In this document: piece by piece, positions 1 to 11,819 of the stretch
How positions within the stretch are numbered: position 1 is the stretch's first letter
How the letters are laid out: every line of letters begins with the position of its first letter
Assembly: GCF_029227915.1 (NCBI RefSeq)
Contig: NC_079881.1
Span: 1,922,001 to 1,986,000 of the forward strand
From: Hydractinia symbiolongicarpus
Lineage: Eukaryota; Cnidaria; Hydrozoa; Anthoathecata; Hydractiniidae
Length of the DNA: 64,000 bases
Reading direction: 5' to 3'
Notes under the pieces: model-generated
What the model was told of the DNA's origin: nothing
Seen by the model: the letters and a program-made list of their open reading frames with translations, nothing else
Database searches by the model: none
Translations under genes and position numbers: made by a program

Positions 1-203
1 AAAACCTGCGATTTCCCGTAAATCCCGGGTTTGGCCCGTATAGTCGAATGTATACAAAGAAAGTACCCTGTGAGTAAACTCATTTCCAAAACGATTTTTT
101 AAAGTATCTTTTCACCACTAAAGCCAATGAGACTTGTAGTTTTTGAAAATGTTTTCATTTTTGATGAGACGCTGAATAAAAGAAGTTTAATCGCCGGCAA
201 ACG
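1..203 (+). repeat. Reference monomer and its internal anatomy
   Basis: This first unit serves as the coordinate frame. Offsets: 1-48 is the GC-rich, CpG-rich part; 26-38 is where many units carry the CGGGC-TTG-GCCCG inverted repeat (here changed to CGGGT-TTG-GCCCG); 50-55 is the palindrome GTATAC; 71-82 is the perfect dyad TGAGTAAACTCA; 95-112 is T/A-rich; 113-133 is CACCACTAAA plus GCCAATGAGA or ACGCATGAGA; 140-163 is a T-rich run holding GTTTTCATTTTTGATG; 193-198 is the palindrome GCCGGC. The unit has no reading frame longer than itself and no transposon-like termini. The phase is arbitrary because the window starts inside the array. Confidence 0.9.
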
Positions 204-406
204 AAAACCCGCGACTTCCCGTAAATCCCCGACTCGGCCCGTATAGTCAAAAGTATACAAAGAAAGTACCCAGGGAGTAAACTCATTTCCCGAACGATTT
301 TTTAAATTATTTTTTCACCACTAAAACGCATGAGACCTGTAGTTTTCAGAAATGTTTTCATTTTTGATGAGACGCTTAATGAAAGTGGTTTAATTGCCGG
401 CAAACG

Positions 407-686
407 AAAACCCGCCATTTCGCGTAAACCCCGGACTCGGCCCATATAGTCAAAAGTATACAAAGAAAGTACCCAGGGAGTAAACTCGTTTCCAAAACGA
501 TTTTTTAAATTATTATTTAATTATTTATTCATGTATACAAAGAAAGTACCCTGTGAGTAAACTCATTTCCAAAACGATTTTTTAAATTATTTTTTCACCA
601 CTAAAACGCATGAGACTTGTAGTTTTCAAAAATGTTTTCATTTTTGATGAGACGTTGATTAAAAGAAGTTTAATCGCCGGCAAACG
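407..686 (+). repeat. 280-bp odd unit with 77-bp gain and 12-bp AT filler
   Basis: This unit runs normally to ATTATTATTT (ending at 518). It is then followed by a 12-base A/T-rich stretch, AATTATTTATTC (519-530), that does not match the expected CACCAC continuation. The satellite restarts at ATGTATACAAAG (531), so the segment from GTATAC to the T-rich part occurs twice. The net gain is 77 bp, and the gain is not seen elsewhere. Confidence 0.85.
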
Positions 687-2716
687 AAAACCCACCATTT
701 CCCGTAAACCCCAGACTCGGCCCGTATAGTCAAAAGTATACAAAGAAAGTACCCTGTGAGTAAACTCATTTCCAAAACGATTTTTTAAATTATATTTTCA
801 CCACTAAAACGCATGAGACTTGTAGTTTTCAAAAATGTTTTCATTTTTGATGAGACGCTGAATAAAAGAAGTTTAATCGCCGGCAAACGAAAACCCGCCA
901 TTTCCCGTAAACCCCGGACTCCGCCCGTATAGTCAAAAGTATACAAAGAAAGTACCCTGTGAGTAAACTCGTTTCCAAAACGATTTTTTAAATTATTATT
1001 TCACCACTAAAGCCCATGAGACTTGTAGTTTTTAAAAATGTTTTCATTTTTGATGAGACGCTGAATAAAAGAAGTTTAATCGCCGGCAAACGAAAACCTG
1101 CAACTTCCCGGAAATCCCGGACTCGGCCCGTATAGGCAAAAGTGTACAAAGAAAGTACCCAGGAAGTAAACTCATTTCCCGAACGATTTTTTAAATTATT
1201 TTTTCACCACTAAAACGCATGAGACTTGTAGTTTTCAGAAATGTTTTCATTTTTGATGAGACGCTTAATGAAAGAGGTTTAATCGCCGGCATACGAAAAC
1301 CTGCGATTTCCCGTAAATCCCGGGTTTGGCCCGTATAGTCGAATGTATACAAAAAAAGTACCCTGTGAGTAAACTCATTTCCAAAACGATTTTTTAAAGT
1401 ATCTTTTCACCACTAAAGCCAATGAGACTTGTAGTTTTTGAAAATGTTTTCATTTTTGATGAGACGCTGAATAAAAGAAGTTTAATCGCCGGCAAACGAA
1501 AACCCGCGACTTCCCGTAAATCCCCGACTCGGCCCGTATAGTCAAAAGTATACAAAGAAAGTACCCAGGGAGTAAACTCATTTCCCGAACGATTTTTTAA
1601 ATTATTTTTTCACCACTAAAACGCATGAGACCTGTAGTTTTCAGAAATGTTTTCATTTTTGATGAGACGCTTAATGAAAGTGGTTTAATTGCCGGCAAAC
1701 GAAAACCCGCCATTTCGCGTAAACCCCGGACTCGGCCCATATAGTCAAAAGTATACAAAGAAAGTACCCAGGGAGTAAACTCGTTTCCAAAACGATTTTT
1801 TAAATTATTATTTCACCACTAAAGCCCATGAGACTTGTAGTTTTTAAAAATATTTCCATTTTTGATGAGACGCTGAATAAAAGAAGTTTAATCGCCGGCA
1901 AACGAAAACCCGCGACTTCCCGTAAATCCCTGACTCGGCCCGTATAGTCAAAAGTATACAAAGAAAGTACCCAGGGAGTAAACTCATTTCCCGAACGATT
2001 TTTTAAATTATTTTTTCACCACTAAAACGCATGAGACCTGTAGTTTTCAGAAATGTTTTCATTTTTGATGAGACGCTTAATGAAAGTGGTTTAATCGCCG
2101 GCAAACGAAAACCCGTGATTACCCGTAAATCCCGGGCTTGGCCCGTATTGTCGAATGTATACAAAGAAAGTACCCTGTGAGTAAACTCATTTCCAAAACG
2201 ATTTTTTAAATTATTTTTTCACCACTAAAACGCATGAGACTTGTAGTTTTCAGAAATGTTTTCATTTTTGATGAGACGCTTAATGAAAGAGGTTTAATCG
2301 CCGGCATACGAAAACCTGCGATTTCCCGTAAATCCCGGGTTTGGCCCGTATAGTCGAATGTATACAAAGAAAGTACCCTGTGAGTAAACTCATTTCCAAA
2401 ACGATTTTTTAAAGTATCTTTTCACCACTAAAGCCAATGAGACTTGTAGTTTTTGAAAATGTTTTCATTTTTGATGTGACGCTGAATAAAAGAAGTTTAA
2501 TCGCCGGCAAACGAAAACCCGCGACTTCCCGTAAATCCCCGACTCGGCCCGTATAGTCAAAAGTATACAAAGAAAGTACCCAGGAAGTAAACTCATTTCC
2601 CGAACGATTTTTTAAATTATTTTTTCACCACTAAAACGCATGAGACCTGTAGTTTTCAGAAATGTTTTCATTTTTGATGAGACGCTTAATGAAAGTGGTT
2701 TAATTGCCGGCAAACG

Positions 2717-2880
2717 AAAACCCGCCATTTCCCGTAAACCCCGGACTCGGCCCATATAGTCAAAAGAACGATTTTTTAAATTATTTTTTCACCACTAAAA
2801 CGCATGAGACCTGTAGTTTTCAGAAATGTTTTCATTTTTGATGAGACGCTTAATGAAAGTGGTTTAATTGCCGGCAAACG
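2717..2880 (+). repeat. 164-bp shortened unit (39-bp deletion)
   Basis: The sequence GTCAAAAG is joined directly to AACGATTTTTTAAA near 2766-2767. The 39 bases from TATACAAAG through CATTTCCCG, normally between them, are missing. The unit just downstream (2881-3124) gains 41 bp of almost the same segment, so the two may be linked products of misaligned exchange. Confidence 0.88.
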
Positions 2881-3124
2881 AAAACCCGCCATTTCCCGTA
2901 AACCCCGGACTCGGCCCATATAGTCAAAAGTATACAAAGAAAGTACCCAGGGAGTAAACTCATTTCCCATGTATACAAAGAAAGTACCCTGTGAGTAAAC
3001 TCATTTCCAAAACGATTTTTTAAATTATTTTTTCACCACTAAAACGCATGAGACTTGTAGTTTTCAAAAATGTTTTCATTTTTGATGACACGTTGATTAA
3101 AAGAAGTTTAATCGCCGGCAAACG
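2881..3124 (+). repeat. 244-bp unit with 41-bp partial duplication
   Basis: After the first GTATACAAAG...CATTTCCC the sequence returns to ATGTATACAAAG (junction CCCAT|GTATAC at 2970) and runs through the same segment again, now of the CCCTGTGAG type. GTATACAAAG anchors lie 41 bp apart (2931 and 2972). This unit also carries the unusual CACGTTGATTAAAAG variant, matching GACGTTGATTAAAAG in the unit that ends at 686. Confidence 0.9.
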
Positions 3125-3733
3125 AAAACCCACCATTTCCCGTAAACCCCGGACTCGGCCCGTATAGTCAAAAGTATACAAAGAAAGTACCCTGTGAGTA
3201 AACTCATTTCCAAAACGATTTTTTAAATTATATTTTCACCACTAAAACGCATGAGACTTGTAGTTTTCAAAAATGTTTTCATTTTTGATGAGACGCTGAA
3301 TAAAAGAAGTTTAATCGCCGGCAAACGAAAACCCGCGACTTCCCGTAAATCCCCGACTCGGCCCGTATAGTCAAAAGTATACAAAGAAAGTACCCAGGGA
3401 GTAAACTCATTTCCCGAACGATTTTTTAAATTATTTTTTCACCACTAAAACGCATGAGACCTGTAGTTTTCAGAAATGTTTTCATTTTTGATGAGACGCT
3501 TAATGAAAGTGGTTTAATCGCCGGCAAACGAAAACCCGCGATTACCCGTAAATCCCGGGCTTGGCCCGTATTGTCGAATGTATACAAAGAAAGTACCCTG
3601 TGAGTAAACTCATTTCCAAATCTATTTTTTAAAGTATCTTTTCACCACTAAAACGCATAAAACTTGTAGTTTTCAAAAATGTTTTCATTTTTGATGAGAC
3701 GCTGAATAAAAGAAGTTTAATCACCGGCAAACG

Positions 3734-3977
3734 AAAACCCACGACTTCCCGTAAATCCCCGACTCGGCCCGTATAGTCAAAAGTATACAAAGAAAGTACC
3801 CAGGGAGTAAACTCATTTCCCATGTATACAAAGAAAGTACCCTGTGAGTAAACTCATTTCCAAAACGATTTTTTAAATTATTTTTTCACCACTAAAACGC
3901 ATGAGACTTGTAGTTTTCAAAAATGTTTTCATTTTTGATGAGACGCTGAATAAAAGAAGTTTAATCGCCGGCAAACG
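3734..3977 (+). repeat. 244-bp unit with 41-bp partial duplication
   Basis: The CCCAT|GTATAC junction is at 3823, 853 bp after the previous one (four monomers plus 41 bp). The upstream monomer has a rare TCCAAATCTATTTTTT variant that recurs near 6542, ahead of the unit at 6658. Confidence 0.88.
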
Positions 3978-5398
3978 AAAACCCGCCATTTCCCGTAAAT
4001 CCCGGACTCCGCCCGTATAGTCAAAAGTATACAAAGAAGGTACCCTGTGAGTAAACTCGTTTCCAAAACGATTTTTTAAATTATTATTTCACCACTAAAG
4101 CCCATGAGACTTGTAGTTTTTAAAAATGTTTTCATTTTTGATGAGACGCTGAATAAAAGAAGTTTAATCGCCGGCAAACGAAAACCCGCGACTTCCCGTA
4201 AATCCCCGACTCGGCCCGTATAGTCAAAAGTATACAAAGAAAGTACCCAGGGAGTAAACTCATTTCCCGAACGATTTTTTAAATTATTTTTTCACCAATA
4301 AAACGCATGAGACCTGTAGTTTTCAGAAATGTTTTCATTTTTGATGAGACGCTTAATGAAAGTGGTTTAATCGCCGGCAAACGAAAACCCGCGATTACCC
4401 GTAAATCCCGGGCTTGGCCCGTATTGTCGAATGTATACAAAGAAAGTACCCTGTGAGTAAACTCATTTCCAAAACGATTTTTTAAATTATATTTTCACCA
4501 CTAAAACGCATGAGACTTGTAGTTTTCAAAAATGTTTTCATTTTTGATGAGACGCTGAATAAAAGAAGTTTAATCGCCGGCAAACGAAAACACGCCATTT
4601 CCCGTAAACCCCGGACTCCGCCCGTATAGTCAAAAGTATACAAAGAAAGTACCCTGTGAGTAAACTCGTTTCCAAAACGATTTTTTAAATTATTATTTCA
4701 CCACTAAAGCCCATGAGATTTGTAGTTTTTAAAAATGTTTTCATTTTTGATGAGACGCTGAATAAAAAAAGTTTAATCGCCGGCAAACGAAAACCTGCAA
4801 CTTCCCGGAAATCCCGGACTCGGCCCGTATAGTCAAAAGTGTACAAAGAAAGTACCCAGGGAGTAAACTCATTTCCCGAACGATTTTTTAAATTATTTTT
4901 TCACCACTAAAACGCATGAGACTTGTAGTTTTCAGAAATGTTTTCACTTTTGATGAGACGCTTAATGAAAGAGGTTTAATCGCCGGCATTCGAAAACCTG
5001 CGATTTCCCGTAAATCCCGGGTTTGGCCCGTATAGTCGAATGTATACAAAGAAAGTACCCTGTGAGTAAACTCATTTCCAAAACGATTTTTTAAAGTATC
5101 TTTTCACCACTAAAGCCAATGAGACTTGTAGTTTTTGAAAATGTTTTCATTTTTGATGAGACGCTGAATAAAAGAAGTTTAATCGCCGGCAAACGAAAAC
5201 CCGCGACTTCCCGTAAATCCCCGACTCGGCCCGTATAGTCAAAAGTATACAAAGAAAGTACCCAGGGAGTAAACTCATTTCCCGAACGATTTTTTAAATT
5301 ATTTTTTCACCACTAAAACGCATGAGACTTGTAGTTTTCAAAAATGTTTTCATTTTTGATGAGACGCTTAATGAAAGTGGTTTAATTGCCGGCAAACG

Positions 5399-5642
5399 AA
5401 AACCCGCCATTTCCCGTAAACCCCGGACTCGGCCCATATAGTCAAAAGTATACAAAGAAAGTACCCAGGGAGTAAACTCATTTCCCATGTATACAAAGAA
5501 AGTACCCTGTGAGTAAACTCATTTCCAAAACGATTTTTTAAATTATTTTTTCACCACTAAAACGCATGAGACTTGTAGTTTTCAAAAATGTTTTCATTTT
5601 TGATGAGACGCTGAATAAAAGAAGTTTAATCGCCGGCAAACG
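5399..5642 (+). repeat. 244-bp unit with 41-bp partial duplication
   Basis: The junction is at 5488, 1665 bp after the one at 3823 (eight monomers plus 41 bp). Flanking sequence from about 3823-4480 recurs at about 5488-6145, so the unit was copied as part of a larger block. Confidence 0.88.
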
Positions 5643-6657
5643 AAAACCCGCCATTTCCCGTAAACCCCGGACTCCGCCCGTATAGTCAAAAGTATACAAA
5701 GAAAGTACCCTGTGAGTAAACTCGTTTCCAAAACGATTTTTTAAATTATTATTTCACCACTAAAGCCCATGAGACTTGTAGTTTTTAAAAATGTTTTCAT
5801 ATTTGATGAGACGCTGAATAAAAGAAGTTTAATCGCCGGCAAACGAAAACCCGCGACTTCCCGTAAATCCCCGACTCGGCCCGTATAGTCAAAAGTATAC
5901 AAAGAAAGTACCCAGGGAGTAAACTCATTTCCCGAACGATTTTTTAAATTATTTTTTCACCACTAAAACGCATGAGACCTGTAGTTTTCAGAAATGTTTT
6001 CATTTTTGATGAGACGCTTAATGAAAGTGGTTTAATCGCCGGCAAACGAAAACCCGCGATTACCCGTAAATCCCGGGCTTGGCCCGTATTGTCGAATGTA
6101 TACAAAGAAAGTACCCTGTGAGTAAACTCATTTCCAAAACGATTTTTTAAATTATTTTTTCACCACTAAAACGCATGAGACTTGTAGTTTTCAAAAATGT
6201 TTTCATTTTTGATGAGACGCTGAATAAAAGAAGTTTAATCGCCGGCAAACGAAAACCCGCGACTTCCCGTAAATCCCCGACTCGGCCCGTATAGTCAAAA
6301 GTATACAAAGAAAGTACCCAGGGAGTAAACTCATTTCCCGAACGATTTTTTAAATTATTTTTTCACCACTAAAACGCATGAGACCTGTAGTTTTCAGAAA
6401 TGTTTTCATTTTTGATGAGACGCTTAATGAAAGTGGTTTAATCGCCGGCAAACGAAAACCCGCGATTACCCGTAAATCCCGGGCTTGGCCCGTATTGTCG
6501 AATGTATACAAAGAAAGTACCCTGTGAGTAAACTCATTTCCAAATCTATTTTTTATAGTATCTTTTCACCACTAAAACGCATGAGACCTGTAGTTTTCAG
6601 AAATGTTTTCATTTTTGATGAGACGCTTAATGAAAGTGGTTTAATTGCCGGCAAACG

Positions 6658-6901
6658 AAAACCCGCCAATTCCCGTAAACCCCGGACTCGGCCCATATAG
6701 TCAAAAGTATACAAAGAAAGTACCCAGGGAGTAAACTCATTTCCCATGTATACAAAGAAAGTACCCTGTGAGTAAACTCATTTCCAAAACGATTTTTTAA
6801 ATTATTTTTTCACCACTAAAACGCATGAGACTTGTAGTTATCAAAAATGTTTTCATTTTTGATGAGACGCTGAATAAAAGAAGTTTAATCGCCGGCAAAC
6901 G
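6658..6901 (+). repeat. 244-bp unit with 41-bp partial duplication
   Basis: The junction is at 6747, 1259 bp after the one at 5488 (six monomers plus 41 bp) and 2924 bp after 3823. The preceding unit shares the TCCAAATCTATTTTTT variant with the unit ahead of 3734. Confidence 0.88.
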
Positions 6902-8700
6902 AAAACCCGCCAATTCCCGTAAACCCCGGACTCCGCCCGTATAGTCGAATGTATACAAAGAAAGTACCCTGTGAGTAAACTCATTTCCAAAACGATTTTT
7001 TAAATTATTTTTTCACCACCAAAACGCATGAGACTTGTAGTTTTCAAAAATGTTTTCATTTTTGATGAGACGCTGAATAAAAGAAGTTTAATCGCCGGCA
7101 AACGAAAACCTGCGATTTCCCGTAAATCCCGGACTCGGCCCGCATAGTCAAAAGTGTACAAAGAAAGTACCCAGGGAGTAAACTCATTTCCCGAACGATT
7201 TTTTAAATTATTTTTTCACCACTAAAACGCATGAGACTTGTAGTTTTCAGAAATGTTTTCATTTTTGATGAGACGCTTAATGAAAGTGGTTTAATCGCCG
7301 GCAAACGAAAACCTGCGATTTCCCGTAAATCCTGGACTCGGCCCGTATAGTCATAAGTATACAAAGAAAGTACCCAGGGAGTAAACTCATTTCCCGAACG
7401 ATTTTTTAAATTATTATTTCACCACTAAAGCCCATGAGACTTGTAGTTTTTTAAAATGTTTTCATTTTTGATGAGACGCTAAATAAAAGAAGTTTAATCG
7501 CCGGCAAACGAAAACCCGCGACTTCCCGTAAATCCCGGACTCGGCCCGTATAGTCAAAAGTGTACAAAGAAAGTACCCAGGGAGTAAACTCATTTCCCGA
7601 ACGATTTTTTAAATTGTTTTTTCACCATTAAAACGCATGAGACTTTTAGTTTTCAGAAATGTTTTCATTTTTGATGAGACGCTTAATGAAAGTGGTTTAA
7701 TCGCCGGCAAACGAAAACCCGCGATTACCCGTAAATCCCGGGCTTGGCCCGTATAGTCAAAAGTATACAAAGAAAGTACCCTGTGAGTAAACTCATTTCC
7801 AAAACGATTTTTTAAAGTATCTTTTCACCACTAAAGCCCATGAGACTTTAGTTTTTAAAAATGTTTTCATTTTTGATGAAACGCTGAATAAAAGAAGTTT
7901 AATCGCCGGCAAACGAAAACCCGCGACTTCCCGTAAATCCCAGAGTCGGCCCGTATAGTCAAAAGTGTACAAAGAAAGTACCCAGGGAGTAAACTCATTT
8001 CCCGAACGATTTTTTAAATTATTTTTTCACCACTAAAACGCATGAGACTTGTAGTTTTCAGAAATGTTTTCATTTTTGATGAGACGCTTAATGAAAGTGG
8101 TTTAATCGCCGGCAAACGAAAACCCGCGATTTCCCGTAAATCCCGGGCTTGGCCCGTATAGTCGAATGTATACAAAGAAAGTATACAGGGAGTAAACTCA
8201 TTTCCAAAACGATTTTTTAAATTATATTTTCACCACTAAAACGCATGAGACTTGTAGTTTTCAAAAATGTTTTCATTTTTGATGAGACGCTGAATAAAAG
8301 AAGTTTAATGGCTGGCAAACGAAAACCTGCAATTTCCCGTAAATCCCGGACGCGGCCCGTATAGTCAAAAGTATACAAAGAAAGTACCCAGGGAGTAAAC
8401 TCATTTCCCGAACGATTTTTTAAATTATTATTTCACCACTAAAGCCCATGAGACTTGTAGTTTTTAAAAATGTTTTCATTTTTGATGAGACGCTGAATAA
8501 AAGAAGTTTAATCGCCGGCAAACGAAAACCCGCGATTGCCCGTAAATCCCGGGCTTGGTCCGTATAGTCAAAAGTATACAAAGAAAGTACCCAGGGAGTA
8601 AACTCATTTCCCGAACGATTTTTTAATATATTTTTTCACCACTAAAACGCATGAGACCTGTAGTTTTCAGAAATAGTTACATTTTTGATGAGACGCCTAA
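6902..8700. repeat. Satellite monomers without a clear higher-order period
   Basis: These are all full-length or near full-length units with single-base changes and small indels, for example GACTTTTAG near 7640, AGTATACAGGGAG near 8181 and AATGGCTGGC near 8308. I could not trace a longer repeating order by eye. No gene or foreign DNA is present. Confidence 0.6.
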
Positions 8701-11551
8701 TGAAAGTGGTTTAATCGCCGGCAAACGAACACCCGCGATTACCCGTAAATCCCGGGCTTGGCCCGTATATTCGAATGTATACAAAGAAAGTACCCTGTGA
8801 GTAAGCTCACTTCCAAAACGATTTTTTAAAGTATCTTTTCACAACTAAAACGCATGAGACTTGTAGTTTTCAAAAATGTTTTCATTTTTGATGAGACGCT
8901 GAATAAAAGAAGTTTAATCGCCGGCAAACGAAAACCCGCCATTTCCCGTAAACCCCGGACTCGGCCCGTATAGTCAAAAGTATACAAAGAAAGTACCCTG
9001 TGAGTAAACTCATTTCCAAAACGATTTTTTAAATTATTTTTTCACCACTAAAACGCATGAGACTTGTAGTTTTCAGAAATGTTTTCATTTTTGATGAGAC
9101 GCTTAATGAAAGTGGTTTAATCGCCGGCAAACGAAAACCCGCGATTTCCCGTAAATCCCGGGCTTGGCCCGTATAGTCAAAAGTGTACAAAGAAAGTACC
9201 CAGGGAGTAAACTCATTTCCCAAACGATTTTTTAAATTATTATTTCACCACTAAAGCCCATTAGACTTGTAGTTTTTAAAAATGTTTTCATTTTTGATGA
9301 GACGCTGAATAAAAGACGTTTAATCGCGGGCAAACGAAAACCCGCGACTTAATGTAAATCCCGGACTCGGCACGTATAGTCAAAAGTGTACAAAGAAAGT
9401 AGCCAGGGAGTAAACTCATTTCCCGAACGATTTTTTAAATTATTTTTTCACCACTAAAACGCATGAGACTTGTAGTTTTCAGAAATGTTTTCATTTTTGA
9501 TGAGACGCTTAATGAAAGTGGTTTAATCGCTGGCAAACGAAAACCCGCGACTTCCCGTAAATCCCCGACTCGGCCCGTATAGTCAAAAGTATACAAAGAA
9601 AGTACCCAGGGAGTAAACTCATTTGCCGAACGATTTTTTAAATTATTTTTTCACCACTAAAACGCATGAGACCTGTAGTTTTCAGAAATGTTTTCATTTT
9701 TGATGAGACGCTTAATGAAAGTGGTTTAATCGCCGGCAAACCAAAAACCCGCGATTGCCCGTAAATCCCGGGCTTGGCCCGGGTAGTCGAATGTATACAA
9801 AGAAAGTACCCTGTGAGTAAACTCATTTCCAAAACGATTTTTTAAAGTATCTTTTCACCACTAAAACGCATGAGACTTGTATTTTTCAAAAATGTTTTCA
9901 TTTTTGATGAGACGCTGAATAAAAGAAGTTTAACCGCCGGCAAACGAAAACCTGCGATTTCCCGTAAATCCCGGGCTCGGCCCGTATAGTCAAAAGTATA
10001 CAAAGAAAGTACCCTGTGAGTAAACTCATTTCCAAAACGATTTTTTAAATTATTTTTTCACCACTAAAACGCATGAGACCTGTAGTTTTCAGAAATGTTT
10101 TCATTTTTGATGAGACGCTTAATGAAAGTGGTTTAATCGGCGGCAAACGAACACCCGCGATTACCCGTAAATCCCGGGCTTGGCCCGTATAGTCGAATGT
10201 ATACAAAGAAAGTACCCTGTGAGTAAGCTCATTTCCAAAACGATTTTTTAAAGTATCTTTTTACCACTAAAACGCATGAGACTTGTAGTTTTCAAAAATG
10301 TTTTCATTTTTGATGAGACGCTGAATAAAAGAAGTTTAATCGCCGGCAAACGAAAACCCGCGACTTCCCGTAAATCCTGGACTCGGCCGTATAGTCAAAA
10401 GTGTACAAAGAAAGTACCCAGGGAGTAAACTCATTTCCCGAACGATTTTTTAAATTATTTTTTCACCACTAAAACGCATGAGACTTGTAGTTTTCAGAAA
10501 TGTTTTCATTTTTGAGGAGACGCTTAATGAAAGTGGTTTAATGGCCGGCAAACGAAAACCCGCGATTTCCCGTAAATCCCGGGCTTGGCCCGTATAGTCG
10601 AAAGTGTACAAAGAAAGTACCCAGGGAGTAAACTCATTTCCCGAACGATTTTATAAATTATTATTTCACCACTAAAGCCCATGAGACTTGTAGTTTTTAA
10701 AAATGTTTTCATTTTTGATGAGACGCTGAATAAAAGACGTTTAATCGCGGGCAAACGAAAACCCGCGACTTCATGTAAATCCCGGACTCGGCACGTATAG
10801 TCAAAAGTGTACAAAGAAAGTACCCAGGGAGTAAACTCATTTCCCGAACGATTTTTTAAATTATTTTTTCACCACTAAAACGCATGAGACTTGTAGTTTT
10901 CAGAAATGTTTTCATTTTTGATGAGACGCTTAATGAAAGTGGTTTAATCGCCGGCAAACGAAAACCCGCGACTTCCCGTAAATCCCCGACTCGGCCCGTA
11001 TAGTCAAAAGTATACAAAGAAAGTACCCAGGGAGTAAACTCATTTGCCGAACGATTTTTCAAATTATTTTTTCACCACTAAAACGCATGAGACCTGTAGT
11101 TTTCAGAAATGTTTTCATTTTTGATGAGACGCTTAATGAAAGTGGTTTAATCGCCGGCAAACCAAAAACCCGCGATTGCCCGTAAATCCCGGGCTTGGCC
11201 CGGGTAGTCGAATGTATACAAAGAAAGTACCCTGTGAGTAAACTCATTTCCAAAACGATTTTTTAAAGTATCTTTTCACCACTAAAACGCATGAGACTTG
11301 TAGTTTTCAAAAATGTTTTCATTTTTGATGAGACGCTGAATAAAAGAAGTTTAACCGCCGGCAAACGAAAACCTGCGATTTCCCGTAAATCCCGGGCTCG
11401 GCCCGTATAGTCAAAAGTATACAAAGAAAGTACCCAGGGAGAAACTCATTTGCCGAACGATTTTTTAAGTTATTTTTTCACCACTAAAACGCATGAGACC
11501 TGTAGTTTTCAGAAATGTTTTCATTTTTGATGAGACGCCTAATGAAAGTGG
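8700..11551. repeat. Seven-monomer (1421-bp) partial tandem repeat
   Basis: The rare string TAATCGCGGG followed by an altered ACTT[A/C]ATGTAAATC and GGCACG appears at 9321 and 10742, exactly 1421 bp apart (seven units). GAACACCCGCG near 8728 and 10148, and CCCGGGTAGTCG near 9778 and 11199, keep the same spacing. The two copies differ in places: 8940 has CCCGCCATTT where 10360 has CCCGCGACTT. This duplication is therefore older or has been patched by later exchange. Confidence 0.7.
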
Positions 11552-11819
11552 TTTAATCGCCGGCAAACGAAAACCTGCGATTACCCGTAAATCCCGGGCT
11601 TGGCCCGTATAGTCGAATGTATACAAAGAAAGTACCCTGTGAGTAAACTCATTTCCAAAACGATTTTTTAAAGTATCTTTTCACCACTAAAACGCATGAG
11701 ACTTGTAGTTTTCAAAAATGTTTTCATTTTTGATGAGACGCTGAATAAAAGAAGTTTAACCGCCGGCAAACGAAAACCTGCGATTTCCCGTAAATCCCGG
11801 ACTCGGCCCGTATAGTCAA

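Larger units (their letters stand above)
1..2310. repeat. Two versions of a higher-order block (1295 and 1015 bp)
   Basis: The distinctive monomer that starts this block (CCTGCG, CCCGGGTTTGG, AAAGTATCTTTTC, AAGCCAATGAG, TTTTTGAAAATG) lies at 1, 1296 and 2311. The first interval is 1295 bp, which is six monomers plus the 77-bp gain. The second is 1015 bp, exactly five monomers. The second monomer of each block (CCCGCGACTTCCC, CCCCGACTCGG, GACCTG, TCAGAAATG) is also conserved. The same leading monomer returns at 4993. Confidence 0.75.
2311..6901. repeat. Variable higher-order block rich in 244-bp units
   Basis: Four of the seven 244-bp units lie here. The leading CCCGGGTTTGG / AAGCCAATGAG monomer appears at 2311 and 4993. 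Sections are copied at offsets of 1665 bp (3823-4480 with 5488-6145) and 2924 bp. The order of monomer types changes between copies, so this is a shuffled mosaic and not a regular repeat. No other sequence type occurs. Confidence 0.7.

Noticed and set aside
26-38. CGGGC-TTG-GCCCG followed by T-rich DNA as a rho-independent terminator
   Set aside because: The T-run is about 55 bases downstream, not adjacent to the stem, and the context is a eukaryotic-type satellite without genes.
119-170. Promoter or tRNA-like (A/B box) elements for RNA polymerase III in the unit
   Set aside because: I looked for paired internal box motifs and did not find a convincing pair. T-runs of four or more are frequent and would terminate such transcripts.
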